Below, piece after piece: positions 59,835 through 64,000 of a stretch of DNA of 64,000 nucleotides; within the stretch, counting starts at the first letter, position 1; each line of letters begins with the position of its first letter. The stretch is taken from contig NC_092120.1 of NCBI RefSeq assembly GCF_045679555.1, positions 11,955,805 through 12,019,804 on the forward strand, given 5' to 3'. The DNA is from Salvelinus alpinus. Taxonomy: Eukaryota > Chordata > Actinopteri > Salmoniformes > Salmonidae. A program made the position numbers and the translations under genes. The notes beneath the pieces were generated by a model. The model saw nothing but the letters and a program-made list of their open reading frames with translations, had not been told where the DNA came from and did no database searches.

Positions 59835-62800
59835 CCCCAAACCTAACCCTAACCCTAACCCTAACCTTAACCCAAAAACCTAACCTTAACCCTAACCCTA
59901 ACCCTAAACCGTACCCTAACCTTAACCCTAAAACTAACCCTAGTTCCTAGCCATAACCCTAATTCTAACCTTAACCCTAAAACTAACCCTAGTTCCTAGC
60001 CATAACCCTAATTCTAACCTTAACCCTAACCCTAAACCGTACCCTAACCTTAACCCTAAAACTAACCCTAGTTCCTAGCCATAACCCTAATTCTAACCTT
60101 AACCCTAACCCTAAACCGTACCCTAACCTTAACCCTAAAACTAACCCTAGTTCCTAGCCATAACCCTAATTCTAACCTTAACCCTAAACCTAACCCTAGT
60201 TCCTAGCCATAACCCTAATTCTAACCTTAACCCTAAACCGTACCCTAACCTTAACCCTAAACCTAACCCTAGTTCCTAGCCATAACCCTAATTCTAACCT
60301 TAACCCTAACCCTAAACCGTACCCTAACCTTAACCCTAAAACTAACCCTAGTTCCTAGCCATAACCCTAATTCTAACCTTAACCCTAAACCTAACCCTAG
60401 TTCCTAGCCATAACCCTAATTCTAACCTTAACCCTAACCCTAAACCGTACCCTAACCTTAACCCTAAAACTAACCCTAGTTCCTAGCCATAACCCTAATT
60501 CTAACCTTAACCCTAAAACTAACCCTAGTTCCTAGCCATAACCCTAATTCTAACCTTAACCCTAACCCTAAACCGTACCCTAACCTTAACCCTAAAACTA
60601 ACCCTAGTTCCTAGCCATAACCCTAATTCTAACCTTAACCCTAAACCTAACCCTAGTTCCTAGCCATAACCCTAATTCTAACCTTAACCCTAACCCTAAA
60701 CCGTACCCTAACCTTAACCCTAAACCTAACCCTAGTTCCTAGCCATAACCCTAATTCTAACCTTAACCCTAACCCTAAACCGTACCCTAACCTTAACCCT
60801 AAAACTAACCCTAGTTCCTAGCCATAACCCTAATTCTAACCTTAACCCTAAACCTAACCCTAGTTCCTAGCCATAACCCTAATTCTAACCTTAACCCTAA
60901 CCCTAAACCGTACCCTAACCTTAACCCTAAAACTAACCCTAGTTCCTAGCCATAACCCTAATTCTAACCTTAACCCTAAAACTAACCCTAGTTCCTAGCC
61001 ATAACCCTAATTCTAACCTTAACCCTAACCCTAAACCGTACCCTAACCTTAACCCTAAAACTAACCCTAGTTCCTAGCCATAACCCTAATTCTAACCTTA
61101 ACCCTAAAACTAACCCTAGTTCCTAGCCATAACCCTAATTCTAACCTTAACCCTAACCCTAAACCGTACCCTAACCTTAACCCTAAAACTAACCCTAGTT
61201 CCTAGCCATAACCCTAATTCTAACCTTAACCCTAAAACTAACCCTAGTTCCTAGCCATAACCCTAATTCTAACCTTAACCCTAACCCTAAACCGTACCCT
61301 AACCTTAACCCTAAAACTAACCCTAGTTCCTAGCCATAACCCTAATTCTAACCTTAACCCTAAACCTAACCCTAGTTCCTAGCCATAACCCTAATTCTAA
61401 CCTTAACCCTAACCCTAAACCGTACCCTAACCTTAACCCTAAACCTAACCCTAGTTCCTAGCCATAACCCTAATTCTAACCTTAACCCTAACCCTAAACC
61501 GTACCCTAACCTTAACCCTAAAACTAACCCTAGTTCCTAGCCATAACCCTAATTCTAACCTTAACCCTAAACCTAACCCTAGTTCCTAGCCATAACCCTA
61601 ATTCTAACCTTAACCCTAACCCTAAACCGTACCCTAACCTTAACCCTAAAACTAACCCTAGTTCCTAGCCATAACCCTAATTCTAACCTTAACCCTAAAA
61701 CTAACCCTAGTTCCTAGCCATAACCCTAATTCTAACCTTAACCCTAACCCTAAACCGTACCCTAACCTTAACCCTAAAACTAACCCTAGTTCCTAGCCAT
61801 AACCCTAATTCTAACCTTAACCCTAAAACTAACCCTAGTTCCTAGCCATAACCCTAATTCTAACCTTAACCCTAACCCTAAACCGTACCCTAACCTTAAC
61901 CCTAAAACTAACCCTAGTTCCTAGCCATAACCCTAATTCTAACCTTAACCCTAAAACTAACCCTAGTTCCTAGCCATAACCTTAATTCTAACCTTAACCC
62001 TAACCCTAAACCGTACCCTAACCTTAACCCTAAACCTAACCCTAGTTCCTAGCCATAACCCTAATTCTAACCTTAACCCTAACCCTAAACCGTACCCTAA
62101 CCTTAACCCTAAAACTAACCCTAGTTCCTAGCCATAACCCTAATTCTAACCTTAACCCTAAACCTAACCCTAGTTCCTAGCCATAACCCTAATTCTAACC
62201 TTAACCCTAACCCTAAACCGTACCCTAACCTTAACCCTAAAACTAACCCTAGTTCCTAGCCATAACCCTAATTCTAACCTTAACCCTAAAACTAACCCTA
62301 GTTCCTAGCCATAACCCTAATTCTAACCTTAACCCTAACCCTAAACCGTACCCTAACCTTAACCCTAAAACTAACCCTAGTTCCTAGCCATAACCCTAAT
62401 TCTAACCTTAACCCTAAAACTAACCCTAGTTCCTAGCCATAACCCTAATTCTAACCTTAACCCTAACCCTAAACCGTACCCTAACCTTAACCCTAAAACT
62501 AACCCTAGTTCCTAGCCATAACCCTAATTCTAACCTTAACCCTAAAACTAACCCTAGTTCCTAGCCATAACCCTAATTCTAACCTTAACCCTAACCCTAA
62601 ACCGTACCCTAACCTTAACCCTAAAACTAACCCTAGTTCCTAGCCATAACCCTAATTCTAACCTTAACCCTAAAACTAACCCTAGTTCCTAGCCATAACC
62701 CTAATTCTAACCTTAACCCTAACCCTAAACCGTACCCTAACCTTAACCCTAAAACTAACCCTAGTTCCTAGCCATAACCCTAATTCTAACCTTAACCCTA

Positions 62801-64000
62801 AAACTAACCCTAGTTCCTAGCCATAACCCTAATTCTAACCTTAACCCTAACCCTAAACCGTACCCTAACCTTAACCCTAAAACTAACCCTAGTTCCTAGC
62901 CATAACCCTAATTCTAACCTTAACCCTAAAACTAACCCTAGTTCCTAGCCATAACCCTAATTCTAACCTTAACCCTAACCCTAAACCGTACCCTAACCTT
63001 AACCCTAAAACTAACCCTAGTTCCTAGCCATAACCCTAATTCTAACCTTAACCCTAAAACTAACCCTAGTTCCTAGCCATAACCCTAATTCTAACCTTAA
63101 CCCTAACCCTAAACCGTACCCTAACCTTAACCCTAAAACTAACCCTAGTTCCTAGCCATAACCCTAATTCTAACCTTAACCCTAAAACTAACCCTAGTTC
63201 CTAGCCATAACCCTAATTCTAACCTTAACCCTAACCCTAAACCGTACCCTAACCTTAACCCTAAAACTAACCCTAGTTCCTAGCCATAACCCTAATTCTA
63301 ACCTTAACCCTAAAACTAACCCTAGTTCCTAGCCATAACCCTAATTCTAACCTTAACCCTAACCCTAAACCGTACCCTAACCTTAACCCTAAAACTAACC
63401 CTAGTTCCTAGCCATAACCCTAATTCTAACCTTAACCCTAAAACTAACCCTAGTTCCTAGCCATAACCCTAATTCTAACCTTAACCCTAACCCTAAACCG
63501 TACCCTAACCTTAACCCTAAACCTAACCCTAGTTCCTAGCCATAACCCTAATTCTAACCTTAACCCTAACCCTAAACCGTACCCTAACCTTAACCCTAAA
63601 ACTAACCCTAGTTCCTAGCCATAACCCTAATTCTAACCTTAACCCTAAACCTAACCCTAGTTCCTAGCCATAACCCTAATTCTAACCTTAACCCTAACCC
63701 TAAACCGTACCCTAACCTTAACCCTAAAACTAACCCTAGTTCCTAGCCATAACCCTAATTCTAACCTTAACCCTAACCCTAAACCGTACCCTAACCTTAA
63801 CCCTAAAACTAACCCTAGTTCCTAGCCATAACCCTAATTCTAACCTTAACCCTAAACCTAACCCTAGTTCCTAGCCATAACCCTAATTCTAACCTTAACC
63901 CTAAACCGTACCCTAACCTTAACCCTAAACCTAACCCTAGTTCCTAGCCATAACCCTAATTCTAACCTTAACCCTAACCCTAAACCGTACCCTAACCTTA
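59835..64000. repeat. telomere-like satellite with 128-bp higher-order repeat, continues past the window
   Basis: Monomer A (49 bp) starts ctaaccctagttcctagcca and ends ttaaccctaaaa; monomer B (79 bp) is the same plus ccctaaaccgtaccctaacc and a second ttaaccctaaaa. A and B alternate, so accgta recurs every 128 bases (for example 62345 and 62473); occasional B-B steps and an aaaact/aaacct variant occur. Nearly no other substitutions. No genes. Confidence 0.95.

Noticed and set aside
59681-59950. 89-codon ORF ending in NPNPNPK-type repeats
   Set aside because: It reads through the telomere-like satellite; no gene features.
59835-64000. True chromosome end (telomere)
   Set aside because: Exact TTAGGG arrays are absent; the units are diverged 49/79-bp monomers, so it is interstitial or subtelomeric satellite at most.
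59835-64000. CRISPR-like array
   Set aside because: No unique spacers; monomers are directly adjacent, and the genome is vertebrate.

Overview
The window is vertebrate, almost certainly salmonid, genomic DNA. The genes are intron-rich with GT-AG introns. The introns and intergenic DNA are packed with degenerate Tc1/mariner elements of at least six families, including a Sleeping-Beauty-type copy, plus hAT-type and foldback MITEs, L2-like LINE fragments and tRNA-derived SINEs of the kind typical of salmon and trout. All repeat-family names are from memory of such repeats, not from a search. Layout: (1) 1-10240, + strand: the 3' part of scap (SREBP cleavage-activating protein), from transmembrane helix 8 through the WD40 domain to the stop codon at 7778, plus a long probable 3' UTR. 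The intron upstream holds a 45-copy 30-bp minisatellite, and one splice acceptor lies inside an eight-copy 54-bp tandem repeat. (2) 10361-36018, - strand: a complete ptpn23 (HD-PTP) gene. I resolve 23 coding exons that join in frame to 1853 codons plus a stop, with two long transposon-filled introns. scap and ptpn23 are tail to tail, the arrangement I recall for the human locus. (3) 36019-40770, + strand: gabpb2 (GA-binding protein beta), divergent from ptpn23, with eight coding exons (469 aa). (4) About 40771-57500: mostly transposon-derived DNA around a small cortexin (ctxn) gene on the - strand at 49782-49967, with a candidate non-coding first exon near 53857. (5) 57555-59477: a probable solo LTR followed by a Tc1-like element. 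(6) 59835-64000: a telomere-like (CCCTAA-related) satellite with a clear 128-bp higher-order repeat (49 + 79 bp) that runs off the end of the window. The genes do not form one pathway: scap controls sterol sensing in the ER and Golgi, ptpn23 acts in ESCRT-dependent endosomal sorting, gabpb2 is the ankyrin subunit of the ETS-partnered GABP transcription factor, and cortexin is a small neuronal membrane protein. No new multi-gene system is visible. The most unusual signals are the repeated splice acceptor in scap, the 128-bp telomere-like satellite, several large palindromes (one invaded by a LINE, one by a probable hAT-type MITE), and an exon-fragment duplication bracketing a 4.6-kb transposon cluster in ptpn23.
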